The notes below the pieces were generated by a model. That model was not told the DNA's origin and ran no database searches. It was given only the letters and a program-made list of their open reading frames with translations. Source: Pseudomonas sp. RIT-PI-AD (GTDB lineage Bacteria > Pseudomonadota > Gammaproteobacteria > Pseudomonadales > Pseudomonadaceae). Taken from it: a stretch of 64,000 nt of DNA. The stretch is from NCBI RefSeq assembly GCF_025642785.1, contig NZ_JANZKU010000007.1, forward strand, positions 1-64,000, in the 5' to 3' direction. Position numbers and translations under genes: made by a program. Positions within the stretch are counted from its first letter, which is position 1. Each line of letters opens with the position of its first letter. Positions 36,365 through 46,191 of this stretch are shown here, piece after piece.

Positions 36365-37831
36365 ATGACCCAGCAGGCGTTCGTCGATCCCGATGAGATT
36401 CGCGCCCAGTTTTCCCGCGCCATGTCGGCCATGTATCGCAGCGAGGTGCCGCTCTACGGGTCCCTGCTCGAGCTGGTCGCGGAGGTCAATCGCGCCACCC
36501 TGGCGGCACAGCCCGAGCTGGCCGACAGCCTGGAGCGCACCGGCGAGCTGGCGCGCCTGGAGATGGAGCGCCACGGGGCGATCCGCCTCGGCACGGCGGA
36601 CGAACTGGCGACCATTCGCCGCCTGTTCGTGGTGATGGGCATGCATCCGGTGGGCTACTACGACCTGTCCTCGGCCGGGGTGCCGGTCCACTCCACCGCC
36701 TTCCGCGCGATTCACGAAGCCTCGCTGCAACGCAGCCCCTTTCGCGTCTTCACTTCGCTGCTGCGCCTGGAACTCATCGAAGACCCCGCCCTGCGGAAAC
36801 GCGCCGCCGACCTGCTGGCGCAGCGTCGGATCTTCACCGCGGAGGCGCTGCGCCTGATCGCGCGCAGCGAGCGGGACGGCGGGCTGACGCCCGAGGACGC
36901 CCAGGCGTTCATCCGCGAGGCCCTGGAAACCTTCCGCTGGCACGACCAAGCCACCGTGGACCCGGAGACCTACCGGCAACTCCATGGGACTCACCGCCTG
37001 CTGGCCGACGTGGTGGCGTTCAAGGGGCCGCACATCAACCATCTCACGCCACGAACCCTGGACATCGACGCGGTACAGCGGGCCATGCCGCAGCGCGGCA
37101 TCGTAGCCAAAGCGGTGATCGAAGGGCCGCCCTCCAGGCGGTGTCCGATCCTGCTGCGCCAGACCAGCTTCAAGGCCCTCGAGGAGGCGGTGTCCTTCAT
37201 CGACGAGCAAGGCCGGGCGCATCCCGGCAGCCATACCGCGCGCTTCGGCGAGATCGAGCAGCGGGGCGTGGCCCTGACCCCGGCGGGCCGCATCCTTTAC
37301 GACCGCCTGCTGGCGTCTGCACGGGGAGCCTTGGGCGAAGCACCGAACGAAACGAATGCCGCTGCCTATGCGCGACTACTGGACGAGCATTTCGCCGCCC
37401 TGCCCGACGACTACGCCAGCCTGCGTCGCCAGGGCCTCGCCTATTTTCGTTTCTTCGCAACCGAGAAAGGCTTGGCCGCCCGGAACGATCCCGGGCGCCC
37501 CAGCGAACTGGAAGCGTTGATCGCCGCCGGCCACGTGGATTGCGAACCCCTGGTCTACGAAGATTTCCTGCCGGTCAGCGCCGCCGGGATCTTCCAGTCC
37601 AACCTCGGCGAGGCGAGCCGGACCCGCTACGCACCGAACCCCAGCCGGTTGGTCTTCGAGGCCGCTCTGGGCGTGCCGGTACGGGACGAACTGGAACTCT
37701 ATGGGGAGAGCCAGCGCCGCTCGCTGATGGACTGCGCGCAGGCGCTCGAGCTGCCCGCTGACGTGCGCCTGTCCACAGGGGTGGACGCGCCCGCGATGGC
37801 ATCGCCCGGGCGTGGTGTCGCGGACGCGTGA
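36365..37831 (+). CDS. hglS: 2-oxoadipate dioxygenase/decarboxylase HglS (DUF1338)
   Basis: About 488 residues from ATG 36365 (GGAG upstream). DUF1338 proteins use Fe(II) to convert 2-oxoadipate to D-2-hydroxyglutarate in bacterial lysine degradation. Conserved family stretches with candidate metal His residues include SAGVPVHSTAFRAIHEASL and GPHINHLTPRTLDID, and the C-terminal YEDFLPVSAAGIFQSNL. It sits 100 bases after the LysR gene. With AmaA and AmaB it extends the path from pipecolate through 2-aminoadipate to D-2-hydroxyglutarate. Confidence 0.85.
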   Translation: MTQQAFVDPDEIRAQFSRAMSAMYRSEVPLYGSLLELVAEVNRATLAAQPELADSLERTGELARLEMERHGAIRLGTADELATIRRLFVVMGMHPVGYYDLSSAGVPVHSTAFRAIHEASLQRSPFRVFTSLLRLELIEDPALRKRAADLLAQRRIFTAEALRLIARSERDGGLTPEDAQAFIREALETFRWHDQATVDPETYRQLHGTHRLLADVVAFKGPHINHLTPRTLDIDAVQRAMPQRGIVAKAVIEGPPSRRCPILLRQTSFKALEEAVSFIDEQGRAHPGSHTARFGEIEQRGVALTPAGRILYDRLLASARGALGEAPNETNAAAYARLLDEHFAALPDDYASLRRQGLAYFRFFATEKGLAARNDPGRPSELEALIAAGHVDCEPLVYEDFLPVSAAGIFQSNLGEASRTRYAPNPSRLVFEAALGVPVRDELELYGESQRRSLMDCAQALELPADVRLSTGVDAPAMASPGRGVADA

Positions 37832-37910
37832 ATGAAGGGAGCGGATCGGATTCGATAGGTCCCGGGGACTACCCGCCGGGACCGCTCGGGGAGCGCCCCG
37901 GCAGCGCCTG

Positions 37911-38540
37911 CTAGGCCTTGTCCCGGTCCAGCAGGTGGAAGCTCGGCAGCGCCAGGTGCCAGCGGATCGCCGAAAGCCGCGTCAGCAACACCACCAGCAT
38001 GGCCGCCAGGGTCGCGAGGCCGTGGGCCAGACCCAGCCCGAGCATGCCCATGAATACCAGCGAACCGGCGATGCAGGCGGTGGCGTAGATCTCCTTCTGG
38101 AAGATCATGGGAATCTCATTGCAGATCACATCGCGCATCACGCCGCCGGCGACGCCGGTCATGACCCCCATGATCACCGCCGTGCTGAAGGGCACCTCAT
38201 GCTGCATGGCCACCTCGGTGCCATACACGGTGAACACCGCCAGTCCGAAGGCATCGGCGATCAGCAGGCCGGTCTCGTGGATCGGCCGGGTCAACCGCAC
38301 CCAGACCACGGTACCGACAGCGGCCAGGGAGGCGACGAGGATGTAGGTGTCGTCGCGAATCCAACTCACCGGATGATTGCCGAGGATCACGTCACGCAGG
38401 GTACCGCCGCCGAGCGCGGTGATGATGGCGATCACCAGCACGCCGAACAGGTCCATGGATTTGCGCCCCGCCATCAGCGCGCCGCTGATGGCGAACACCG
38501 CCACGCCGAACAAGTCGGCCAGGTAGAAAAGCTTGTCCAC
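37911..38540 (-). CDS. TRIC-type membrane protein (YicG/UPF0126 family)
   Basis: 209 residues with seven hydrophobic segments arranged as two repeats, each with a Gly-rich kinked motif: TALGGGTLRDVILGNHPVSW and TGVAGGVMRDVICNEIPMIF. These are the pore motifs of prokaryotic trimeric intracellular cation channels; the family has also been linked to glycine or other small-solute uptake. It lies nine bases after gor on the same strand and is probably co-transcribed. Confidence 0.88.
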   Translation of the reverse strand: MDKLFYLADLFGVAVFAISGALMAGRKSMDLFGVLVIAIITALGGGTLRDVILGNHPVSWIRDDTYILVASLAAVGTVVWVRLTRPIHETGLLIADAFGLAVFTVYGTEVAMQHEVPFSTAVIMGVMTGVAGGVMRDVICNEIPMIFQKEIYATACIAGSLVFMGMLGLGLAHGLATLAAMLVVLLTRLSAIRWHLALPSFHLLDRDKA

Positions 38541-38549
38541 AATGCGGCT

Positions 38550-39905
38550 TCAGGAGGCGCGCGGGGTGCGCATGGTGACGAACTCTTCCGCGGCGGTCGG
38601 ATGAACGCCGATGGTTTCGTCGAAGACGCGTTTGGTGGCGCCCGCCTTGATGGCCACTGCGAGTCCCTGGACGATTTCCCCGGCGTCGGGACCCACCATG
38701 TGGCAGCCCAGAATCCGGTCGCTTTCGACATCGACGATCAACTTCATGAAGGTGCGCTCCTGATCCTCGGTGAGGCTGAGTTTCATCGGCCGGAAGCGGC
38801 TTTCATAGACGCTGATGCGATGCTTGTCGGCCGCCTCTTCCTCGGTGAGGCCGACCGTCCCGATGTTCGGCAGGCTGAACACCGCCGTCGGGATCGCCTG
38901 GTAATCCACCGGCCGGTATTGGTCGCGCTTGAACAGCCACCTCGCCACCGCCATGCCTTCGGCCAGGGCCACCGGCGTCAGTTGCACCCGGCCGATGACA
39001 TCGCCCAGGGCGAAGATCGAGGGTTCGGCGGTCCGGTAGTGATCGTCGACCCGGACGAAGCCGCGCTCGTCCCGCTCGACGGCGGTGTTTTCCAGGCCGA
39101 GTCCATCCAGCATCGGCCGGCGCCCCGTGGCATAGAACACACAATCGGCGTGCAGCTGACGCCCATCCTTGAGGGTGGCGCACACGCTTCCATCGGCTTC
39201 CTTGTCGAGCCGCGCGATGTCCGCGTTGAACTGCAGGTCGAGGCCTTTCTTTTCCAGTTCCTCCTTGAGGTGCCGACGGACGCCGCCATCGAAACCGCGA
39301 AGGAACAGATCGCCACGGTAGAGCAACGAGGTCTGCGCGCCGAGCCCGTGGAGAATCGAGGCGAACTCCACCGCGATGTAGCCGCCCCCCACCACCAGCA
39401 CACGCTTCGGCAAGGCCTCCAGGAAGAACGCCTCGTTGGAAGTGATCGCCAGCTCCTTGCCGGGAATATCGGGAACCTGCGGCCATCCCCCGGTGGCGAT
39501 GAGAATGCGTTCGGCGCTGAAACGCTTGCCCTCCACTTCGAGGTGGTGGGCATCCAGCAGGCGCGCATGGCCTTCCAGCAGGGTCACGCCGCTGTTCACC
39601 AACAGGTTGCGATACACCCCGTTGAGGCGCTCGATCTCACGGTTCTTGTTGGCGATCAGCGTCGGCCAGTCGAATGCCGGCGCAGGGACATGCCAGCCAT
39701 AGCCGGGCGCTTGGTGGAATTCCTCGGAAAAATGCGCCCCGTATACCAGCAGCTTCTTCGGCACGCAGCCGACGTTGACGCAGGTACCACCCAGGTAGCG
39801 GCTCTCGGCCACGGCCACCCGCGCGCCGAAATCCGCGGCGAAGCGTGCGGCACGCACGCCGCCCGAACCCGCACCTATTACGAAGAGGTCGAAGTCATAA
39901 CTCAT
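38550..39905 (-). CDS. gor: Glutathione reductase
   Basis: 451 residues. FAD motif [20 protein letters not shown], redox-active disulfide [23 protein letters not shown] motif [19 protein letters not shown], and the C-terminal [11 protein letters not shown] with the active His-Glu pair. It reduces glutathione disulfide with NADPH in the cytosol. In P. aeruginosa gor and galU are also near neighbours as far as I recall. Confidence 0.95.
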   Translation of the reverse strand: MSYDFDLFVIGAGSGGVRAARFAADFGARVAVAESRYLGGTCVNVGCVPKKLLVYGAHFSEEFHQAPGYGWHVPAPAFDWPTLIANKNREIERLNGVYRNLLVNSGVTLLEGHARLLDAHHLEVEGKRFSAERILIATGGWPQVPDIPGKELAITSNEAFFLEALPKRVLVVGGGYIAVEFASILHGLGAQTSLLYRGDLFLRGFDGGVRRHLKEELEKKGLDLQFNADIARLDKEADGSVCATLKDGRQLHADCVFYATGRRPMLDGLGLENTAVERDERGFVRVDDHYRTAEPSIFALGDVIGRVQLTPVALAEGMAVARWLFKRDQYRPVDYQAIPTAVFSLPNIGTVGLTEEEAADKHRISVYESRFRPMKLSLTEDQERTFMKLIVDVESDRILGCHMVGPDAGEIVQGLAVAIKAGATKRVFDETIGVHPTAAEEFVTMRTPRAS

Positions 39906-40070
39906 GGCAGATCTCCAGATTCAGAGCGCAGCATAACGGAAGCGGATATACGGCGGCAGGACAGCCGGCTTGGAGGGGCAACGGACCCCACACGGCATTT
40001 ATCGGCGAATCGGGGCGGCCGCCAGGCGCGCCACTACCACCCACAAAGATCGCAACCGGCCGGAATGCAA

Positions 40071-40092
40071 GAAGCCACCCGAAGGTGGCTTC
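40071..40092 (-). terminator. Terminator of galU
   Basis: A perfect 9-base stem GAAGCCACC / GGTGGCTTC with loop CGAA in + orientation, 18 bases after the galU stop. Confidence 0.75.
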
Positions 40093-40109
40093 TCGTTCGG
40101 CCGGGAGAC

Positions 40110-40949
40110 TCAGTAAGCCTTGCCGGTCTTGTACAGGTTTTCGAAGCAGTAGTTGGTGGCGTCGATGTAACCTTCGGCGCTGCCGCAATCGAAACGCTTG
40201 CCCTTGAAGCGATAGGCCAGCACGCAGCCATCGCGGGCCTGTTTCATCAGGGCGTCGGTGATCTGGATCTCGCCGCCCTTGCCCGGGTCGGTCTGCTTGA
40301 TCAGGTCGAAGATATCCGGGGTGAGAATGTAGCGACCGATGATCGCCAGGTTCGAGGGCGCATCTTCCGGCTTGGGTTTTTCCACCATGTTGTTCACCCG
40401 GAAAATGTCGTCGCGGATCATCTCGCCGGAGATAACGCCGTACTTGGAGGTTTCCTCCGGCGGCACTTCCTCGATCGCGACGATGGAGCAACGGAACTGG
40501 TTGTACAGCTTGACCATCTGGGTCAGCACGCCGTCGCCGCCGAGGTTGAAGCACAGGTCGTCGGCCAGCACCACCGCGAAGGGTTCGTCGCCAATCAGCG
40601 GCCGTCCGCTGAGGATCGCGTGCCCTAGGCCTTTCATCTCCACCTGGCGGGTGTAGGAAAAGCTGCACTCTTCGATCAGACGGCGGATGCCGACCAGGTA
40701 TTTTTCTTTGTCGGTGCCACGGATCTGATGCTCGAGCTCGTAACTGATGTCGAAATGATCTTCCAGCGCCCGCTTGCCACGGCCGGTGACGATGGAGATC
40801 TCCTTCAAACCGGCGTCCAGAGCCTCTTCGACGCCGTACTGGATCAGCGGCTTGTTCACCACCGGCAGCATTTCCTTGGGCATGGCCTTGGTGGCTGGCA
40901 GGAAGCGAGTACCGTAACCGGCAGCCGGAAACAAGCATTTCTTGATCAT
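40110..40949 (-). CDS. galU: UTP-glucose-1-phosphate uridylyltransferase
   Basis: 279 residues from ATG 40949. N-terminal nucleotidyltransferase motif FPAAGYGTRFLPATKAMPKE, metal/UTP segment VVLADDLCF and the substrate motif VEKPKPEDAPS. It makes UDP-glucose for LPS core and exopolysaccharides. A single gene with its own terminator. Confidence 0.96.
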   Translation of the reverse strand: MIKKCLFPAAGYGTRFLPATKAMPKEMLPVVNKPLIQYGVEEALDAGLKEISIVTGRGKRALEDHFDISYELEHQIRGTDKEKYLVGIRRLIEECSFSYTRQVEMKGLGHAILSGRPLIGDEPFAVVLADDLCFNLGGDGVLTQMVKLYNQFRCSIVAIEEVPPEETSKYGVISGEMIRDDIFRVNNMVEKPKPEDAPSNLAIIGRYILTPDIFDLIKQTDPGKGGEIQITDALMKQARDGCVLAYRFKGKRFDCGSAEGYIDATNYCFENLYKTGKAY

Positions 40950-41155
40950 GTCGATCCTTGGAGTGTTCGTTGAATAGGGGGGCGAACCGTCGCGCAGTCT
41001 AATCACGCCCTTGACGCCTTACAATGCCCGTTCCCGCTGAACGAGCGTGCTGCGAAACAAGGCCGACGACCGCGGACAGTGCATGTTTTTACTGACAGCG
41101 GCCAGGACACGCCGTTCATCCGCATCGCGTCCGTTCGACTTTGGTCGCACCTGCG

Positions 41156-41178
41156 AAAAGGCCGCCCCGAGGGCGGCC
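41156..41178 (-). terminator. Terminator of the protease gene
   Basis: An 8-base stem GGCCGCCC / GGGCGGCC with loop CGA followed by TTTT on the minus strand, just past the protease stop. Confidence 0.8.
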
Positions 41179-41203
41179 TGTCTCCGGCTGAAGTCATTCG
41201 GAC

Positions 41204-43123
41204 TTACAGGGGGGCGCACATTTTAACGCCCTCGAACAACCAGCCTTCCTGGGTCATCTGGTTGGCCAGGTTGCCGTCGGTGGTGAACCTGTGGTTGGAC
41301 ACTTCGCCCTTGGCATAGCCGTTGTTATACAGACGATAAACAGCGGCGGTACCGACCGGGCAGGCCCCGTCGACCACCTCGGTCGTATTGAAATCGTAGC
41401 TTTCGAACTTCCAGCTCGGCTCCGCAGGATTGAAGAAGCCCACCAGGAAGTCGCATTCGGCGGTATCCGCGGTATAGAAGTGCGAGTTGGGGCCGAATGC
41501 CGCGCCGGTAAGCGGATTGATCGCCGTGTTGCCATAGAAACGACACACCGCCTTGCTGCCACCCGCCTTGAAGTTGACCCCGGTGCGCATCCAGCGGCCC
41601 ACGGCGCCGGTATCCACGAATGCCTGCTCGCTGGGATCGGCGGTGATGAAGTAGTGGTTCAGGTCGGGGTTGAAGAATTCCACGACGGTCCGGTCCGAGG
41701 GCACCACAACCGGGTTCGGGCTCAGCCATTGCTTGAGCGCAGCGGCATAGGGCTCCGCGAGCAGACCGTATTGGTCAGGACCGCTGGGGTTCTGGCAGGA
41801 CGCATCGCCACCGTACAACTGGCCGACCACCTGGGAGCCGCTGAACAGCGCCGATCCACTGCTGCCGCCTTCGGTGACGCCGCTGTACCAGGTGATGTCC
41901 ACGAAGGTGGCACCGGACTGGGCGCTCGGGTGGCACGTGAAGTTATCGCCGCCACTGTTGGCGCAGGTGGAAAAGCCGGTGACCTGGCCTTTGCTGACCT
42001 TTTGCAGGTCGCCATGGGGATAATGGACGCCGAGAACGTCCTGGCCACGGTTGTAGGACGACGCTTCGGTGGTCCAGCCCGCGAATGTCGCGGCTACCGG
42101 CGCGGCGTCGTTCAAGCGCAGAAATGCGGTGTCAGTGTCGGCGCTGTGGTAGAGCAACTGCGCGCCACCCGACAGGGTGACGCTGGAGGGATCGACGCTC
42201 TCGCCCTGGCAGGCACTGGCGCGATAGAACCAGTAGGTGGCCAGGGTAGACGCGGAAGTCTGGGTCGAAATGCAGTGATTGGCGCTCAGGAAATAAGGGG
42301 TGCGATCCTGATTGCCGTTATTGAGCAAGGTCCCGGAGCACAGATAACTGTCGCCGTCGTCGACGAAAATCATCTTGGCGGTCGCCCTGCTCTTCACGTC
42401 CAGGGTCGCGTCGCTGGGCGCCGCGCAGGCGTAATCGACGTTGCAGGCGCCGGAATCGCCAATGCCTTTCTGCGTGCTCTTCTCGGTGGGCAGGCGATAG
42501 ATGTGCGAGAGCGCGGGAACGCTGATATCCAGCGCCTCGGTATCCACGCCTTTCGGCAATTCGATTTCGAGCGTGATTTCTTCACCCTGGAGCGGCGGCG
42601 TCCAGTAATAGTGCGCCTGCTCGCTCTCGTCGCCTGCCGCCAGGTTGCGCGCGATGGTCTGCAGAATCTCGCTGGCCTGCACCTCGACAGTGGCATCGGC
42701 GCCTTGCGTGTAGAAACGCAGGACCGCCGAGGACGGCAACTGCTTGACGTAAAGAGCGGCGCGCAGGCTAAGGGCTTCGGGCGACGTCAGGCTGATCGCC
42801 GCGACATGGCCACCGCTGGACGTCAGGTCCCAATTCAACGCCTTTTCGACCGACGCCTTGCTCTTCAACTGGCCGATGTTGCGGCGTACGCCGATCCGCT
42901 CGGGCTGCCCGGGTTGAGTGGCCGCGGAAGCGGCTTGCTTCTTGGCGCTGCTCAGCGGACCCAGGTCGATGACGGTGGCAACCGGCCTCACCCGCGCGCT
43001 TTTGCTGGCAAAGGTACGGGCAGCCTGCACCTCGGCGCTCTGCTGCGGTTCCAGCGGACCCAGGCTGTCGGCCTGTGCCGTCATCGTCAAAAGCAATGCG
43101 CAACAGAAAATCGAAGATTTCAT
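41204..43123 (-). CDS. Secreted trypsin-like serine protease with C-terminal DUF5648-type repeats
   Basis: 639 residues. A signal peptide (MKSSIFCCALLLTMTAQADS, cleavage likely after AQA) precedes a ~220-residue propeptide. The chymotrypsin-fold protease resembles lysyl endopeptidase: His in FLSANHCIS, Asp in HSADTDTAFLRL, Ser in VTEGGSSGSALF, with several Cys for disulfides. The last ~170 residues contain repeats VVEFFNPDLNHYFITADPSE and NSHFYTADTAECDFL, the DUF5648 pattern found C-terminal to many secreted enzymes. Probably a type II secreted protease; related in the protease part to P. aeruginosa PrpL. Single gene with its own terminator. Confidence 0.85.
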   Translation of the reverse strand: MKSSIFCCALLLTMTAQADSLGPLEPQQSAEVQAARTFASKSARVRPVATVIDLGPLSSAKKQAASAATQPGQPERIGVRRNIGQLKSKASVEKALNWDLTSSGGHVAAISLTSPEALSLRAALYVKQLPSSAVLRFYTQGADATVEVQASEILQTIARNLAAGDESEQAHYYWTPPLQGEEITLEIELPKGVDTEALDISVPALSHIYRLPTEKSTQKGIGDSGACNVDYACAAPSDATLDVKSRATAKMIFVDDGDSYLCSGTLLNNGNQDRTPYFLSANHCISTQTSASTLATYWFYRASACQGESVDPSSVTLSGGAQLLYHSADTDTAFLRLNDAAPVAATFAGWTTEASSYNRGQDVLGVHYPHGDLQKVSKGQVTGFSTCANSGGDNFTCHPSAQSGATFVDITWYSGVTEGGSSGSALFSGSQVVGQLYGGDASCQNPSGPDQYGLLAEPYAAALKQWLSPNPVVVPSDRTVVEFFNPDLNHYFITADPSEQAFVDTGAVGRWMRTGVNFKAGGSKAVCRFYGNTAINPLTGAAFGPNSHFYTADTAECDFLVGFFNPAEPSWKFESYDFNTTEVVDGACPVGTAAVYRLYNNGYAKGEVSNHRFTTDGNLANQMTQEGWLFEGVKMCAPL

Positions 43124-43437
43124 GTCCTGCCAATCCTTTGTAGAAGTACTAAAAGATCACGACGTCGAGACAGGCCTTTATCCAGGCCGGTCCATGCGAC
43201 GGAGTGAAGGTTCACTGTAGGACGCCCATTGTCATCGCGTCGACTGCACCGGGCAAATGCTTGTTTGCCCATCCAGCCGCGGGGTGCCAGCGAGCCAACC
43301 GGCACTGCCCCCGAAGGGCCCGCCGGGCCTCTCCGTCGCTCAAGACCAGGCGCTCCCGGAGCGAAGAACGAATTGCGCGGCATTCGCCCCGAGGCCGTTT
43401 TGCGCGGCTCCAGCGCATACCAGGAAATGCGGCGGCC
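43124..43437. other. Intergenic region protease/mntP
   Basis: About 310 bases with no credible gene. It should hold the minus-strand promoter of the protease. A small GGCGGC/GCCGCC hairpin overlaps the mntP stop and may end that transcript. Confidence 0.5.
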
Positions 43438-44004
43438 TCAAGCCGCCAGATGCTCGTACAGGATGGTCGCGCCAACCAGAATCAACACGACGCCGCCGAC
43501 CATCTCCGCGCGCTTGCCGACGAGGGTACCCAGCACCCTGCCCAACATGACGCCAAGAGTGACCATGGTGAGGGTAGCCAGGCCGATCGCGCCGGCGGCG
43601 ACCAGGATATTCACATTGACGAACGCCAATCCCACGCCGACGGCCAACGCATCGATGCTGGTGGCGAATGCCGTGACGGCCAGGATCAGGAACGAGTGTT
43701 GGGTGGGTTTCTTTTCGGCGGCTTCGCTTTCCTGCTTCACCCCGTTGTAGATCATGTGAAGCCCGAGGATCAGCAGCAGGGTGAAGGCGATCCAATGGTC
43801 CCAGTTTTCCACGAATCGCGACGCCGCATGGCCGATCGCCCAGCCGACGATCGGCGTCAGGGCCTCGATGCCGCCGAAGATCAGGCCGGTACGCAGCGCT
43901 TCGCTCAAGCGAGGTTTATCGAGGCTGGAGCCTTTGCCGACGGCTGCCGCGAAGGCGTCGGTGGACATGGCCAGGGCAAGAAGAATCAGGGAAATGGGAT
44001 TCAC
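43438..44004 (-). CDS. mntP: Manganese efflux pump MntP
   Basis: 188 residues from GTG 44004, which has GGAAG upstream; the frame extends to 44298 through the riboswitch and is not coding there. Six hydrophobic segments, with the family Asp-containing motifs [14 protein letters not shown] and [16 protein letters not shown] that line the Mn(II) path. It exports excess Mn(II) from the cytosol and is under a manganese riboswitch, as in E. coli. Confidence 0.95.
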   Translation of the reverse strand: MNPISLILLALAMSTDAFAAAVGKGSSLDKPRLSEALRTGLIFGGIEALTPIVGWAIGHAASRFVENWDHWIAFTLLLILGLHMIYNGVKQESEAAEKKPTQHSFLILAVTAFATSIDALAVGVGLAFVNVNILVAAGAIGLATLTMVTLGVMLGRVLGTLVGKRAEMVGGVVLILVGATILYEHLAA

Positions 44005-44034
44005 GGTTACTTCCAGTCGGGCATCGAGACGACG

Positions 44035-44172
44035 ACATAGCCACGCGCCCGACTTTAGGCATGGATATGTCGATGGTCTCACCAACCGAAAGGTGTTCGT
44101 ACCACGGCATGTTGCCGAGAATGTTGATACGAACGCTCCCGAGATGACTCGAAAGCAGGCTACTCCCCAACG
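44035..44172 (-). promoter_or_regulatory. yybP-ykoY manganese riboswitch upstream of mntP
   Basis: The minus-strand leader contains the conserved elements of this Rfam class in order: GGGGAGTAGCCTGC, CAACATTCTCGGC and GGTTGGTGAGACC, with pairing segments between them. The class binds Mn(II) and turns on expression of efflux proteins such as MntP, which follows directly. Boundaries are approximate. Confidence 0.92.
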
Positions 44173-44181
44173 AGGGGCGGC

Positions 44182-44209
44182 AGTATAGCGCCGCTGAAAA
44201 GGAAAGAAA
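44182..44209 (-). promoter_or_regulatory. Promoter of the mntP leader
   Basis: TATACT (minus strand, 44182-44187) lies just upstream of the riboswitch, with a TTTCTT element 16 bases further upstream. This would start transcription a few bases before the aptamer. Confidence 0.6.
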
Positions 44210-44456
44210 CAGACGCGTGTCGCTCGGCCGAACCTTCGTCCCCTGGTGAAGAAGGTGCGGAAGGCTACTGGAAAACCGGCCGGGTGAAGGCCAGGCAACG
44301 CAATCCCGGCGGTGGATGCCGGCGAAGATAGCCCGACACCGAAGCGATCGAACGCACATTAGGCGTGGCCGGCAACGGCTTTCCCGACACGGCTATAGCA
44401 TCGCGCGCTAACGGCGGATGACCCGCGACGCATATCCACTTCTCTCGCGGGAAGTG

Positions 44457-44684
44457 TCAGCCCTTGCTGTGCTCGGGCGAGGTAGGCGCCTCCGCTACAC
44501 CCCGAGGACCCGCGACACCCCATGCGACGAGGCCGATAACGGGCAGGACAGCGATCGCCAGCGCCCAGACGGCCTTGACGTTCACGTCCTTGTCGCTGCG
44601 GAACACGCTCACGATCGCCCACAAATCCAGGAAGATTATGGCAACCGCCGCGGTCATCGCGGCAATGGACAGGAAGTCGGACAT
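44457..44684 (-). CDS. Small membrane protein with PLDc_N domain
   Basis: 75 residues with two hydrophobic segments (AAMTAAVAIIFLDLWAIVSVF and VWALAIAVLPVIGLVAWGVA), matching the phospholipase D nuclease N-terminal (PLDc_N) pattern of small inner-membrane proteins. Good ribosome site (GGAG) before ATG 44684. Function unknown. Confidence 0.75.
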   Translation of the reverse strand: MSDFLSIAAMTAAVAIIFLDLWAIVSVFRSDKDVNVKAVWALAIAVLPVIGLVAWGVAGPRGVAEAPTSPEHSKG

Positions 44685-44806
44685 GGTGATTCTCCTTTTC
44701 GGCTCTTACTGAATCAGTCCGTCTCATTGTCCGTGCAGTTCCCCACATCCGCTGCCCATCCATCGATATCCGGCCCCGTGCACGCAGGGAAATCCGAATG
44801 ACCGGC

Positions 44807-45028
44807 TCAGGCCGGGCGATCTCCATCGCCGGTCACCGACCGGAACGCCATCGTGATCTCGGTCAGCACCTGAGCGATGTGGTGGGGCGGTGCCCCGACG
44901 TAGAACGGATGGCCCAGCAACCCGGACCGTGTCCGCTCCTGCTCCCCCAGGCCGGCCTTCAATGCCTCGGCCTCAGCCAGCACCGCAACCAGCGCCTGCT
45001 CCAGGGCAATTTCGCGATCTTTAACCAT
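44807..45028 (-). CDS. Small hypothetical protein
   Basis: 73 residues, acidic and helical at the N-terminus (REIALEQALVAVLAEAEALK) with a later HPFYVGAPPHHIAQVLTEIT segment. No known motif. Codon use looks like host coding DNA and it fills the gap between neighbours, so it is probably real. Confidence 0.5.
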   Translation of the reverse strand: MVKDREIALEQALVAVLAEAEALKAGLGEQERTRSGLLGHPFYVGAPPHHIAQVLTEITMAFRSVTGDGDRPA

Positions 45029-45233
45029 ATTTCACCCGTCGATAATTGAGCCCACAGGCTATCCGCTGTGCGCCCCATCCACCACCACGCCAATCGGCGC
45101 CAGTCAGGAACAGCAACGAAGCCATGCCAGGAGATGACCAGCGTATTCGCTGGGCGCCCACTCGCTCACGCAAGACGCCTGGAACGACTGCGGAACGCGA
45201 GGATGCCGAGGAGACGCGAACTTGGGTCCGTCG

Positions 45234-46170
45234 CTAATGGGACGACACATAGATCGAGGGCGTGGGAGGCGCAGGCAATGCATAGGTGCCCCTCATCCAT
45301 TCGATTTCTGCCTGGGGCGTTCGACCGAAGAAACGTTTGAACTCGCGACTGAATTGCGATGCGCTTTCGTACCCTACATTGAACGCCGCGGTCGACGCGG
45401 TCATGCCGGTGCGCAACATCAGGAGCCGCGCCTGGTGCAGGCGCGTCGACTTCAAGTACTGCATCGGGGACGCGTCCGTCACGCCGCGGAAATGCAGGTG
45501 AAAGCTGGGCACACTCATGCGTGCCTCCTGGGCAAGGCACTCCACATCCAGGCGTTCACGGTAGCAACTGTGGATTTTGCGGATCACCCGGACGACCTTG
45601 CCGAAATGCCCAGGCCGATCGAGCGCAGCGCGCATTGAACCGCCCTGCTCGCCGGTCAGGATGCGGTAGTAGATTTCCCGCATCAGCGACGGGCCGAGTA
45701 TGCGCGCCTCATCCGGACTGCTCATTGCTTCAAGGAAACGCAGCGTCGAAACGCGCAACGAATCGTCCATCGGCGAGGCATACATGCCCTTGGGTCGGGC
45801 ATCGCTTGGCCCCCGCGCGTCATCGACTTGCAGCACAACTCGCTGGCGAGCGGGAAGTTCAGCCGCATATAGACGGCCAGCATCGGCTCGACTCGCTGGC
45901 ATCGGTCTCCATGGTGAAGGGCACGGGGACGGACACCACGAGATAATGCTGAGCGTCGTAACGGTAGACCTCATCGCCCAGATAGCCGCGCTTGCGCCCC
46001 TGGCACAGGATCACTATGCCGGGATCGTACAGAACCGGAGTGCGAGTCAGCGGACGGTTCGAACGCAAGAAGCGAATGTCCTCCAAGGCACTGAGGTTGT
46101 AGCCCTCTACTGGCGCGAGCTTTTCCAGCAACTGCACCGTGCGCGAGGTGACTGGATCGGCCCGAGTCAT
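45234..46170 (-). pseudogene. AraC-family regulator with two frameshifts
   Basis: Three frames are needed to read one protein. The N-terminal AraC_N part starts MTRADPVTSRTVQLLEKLAP and runs to PFTMETDAS; after one lost base near 45898, PMLAVYMRLNFPLASEL is in a second frame; after another near 45848, VLQVDDARG and the rest follow, including the complete C-terminal double helix-turn-helix (SVPSFHLHFRGVTDASPMQY and NVGYESASQFSREFKRFFG). As written the protein is not made intact. It follows the SDR gene by 21 bases. Confidence 0.75.
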
Positions 46171-46191
46171 AACGCCTCCTCATGCTTCCCT

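Noticed and set aside
37935-40628. 897-codon plus-strand frame across TRIC, gor and galU
   Set aside because: Antisense shadow of three confident genes; composition typical of high-GC complement frames.
41291-43207. 638-codon plus-strand frame opposite the serine protease
   Set aside because: Antisense of a gene with signal peptide and intact catalytic triad.
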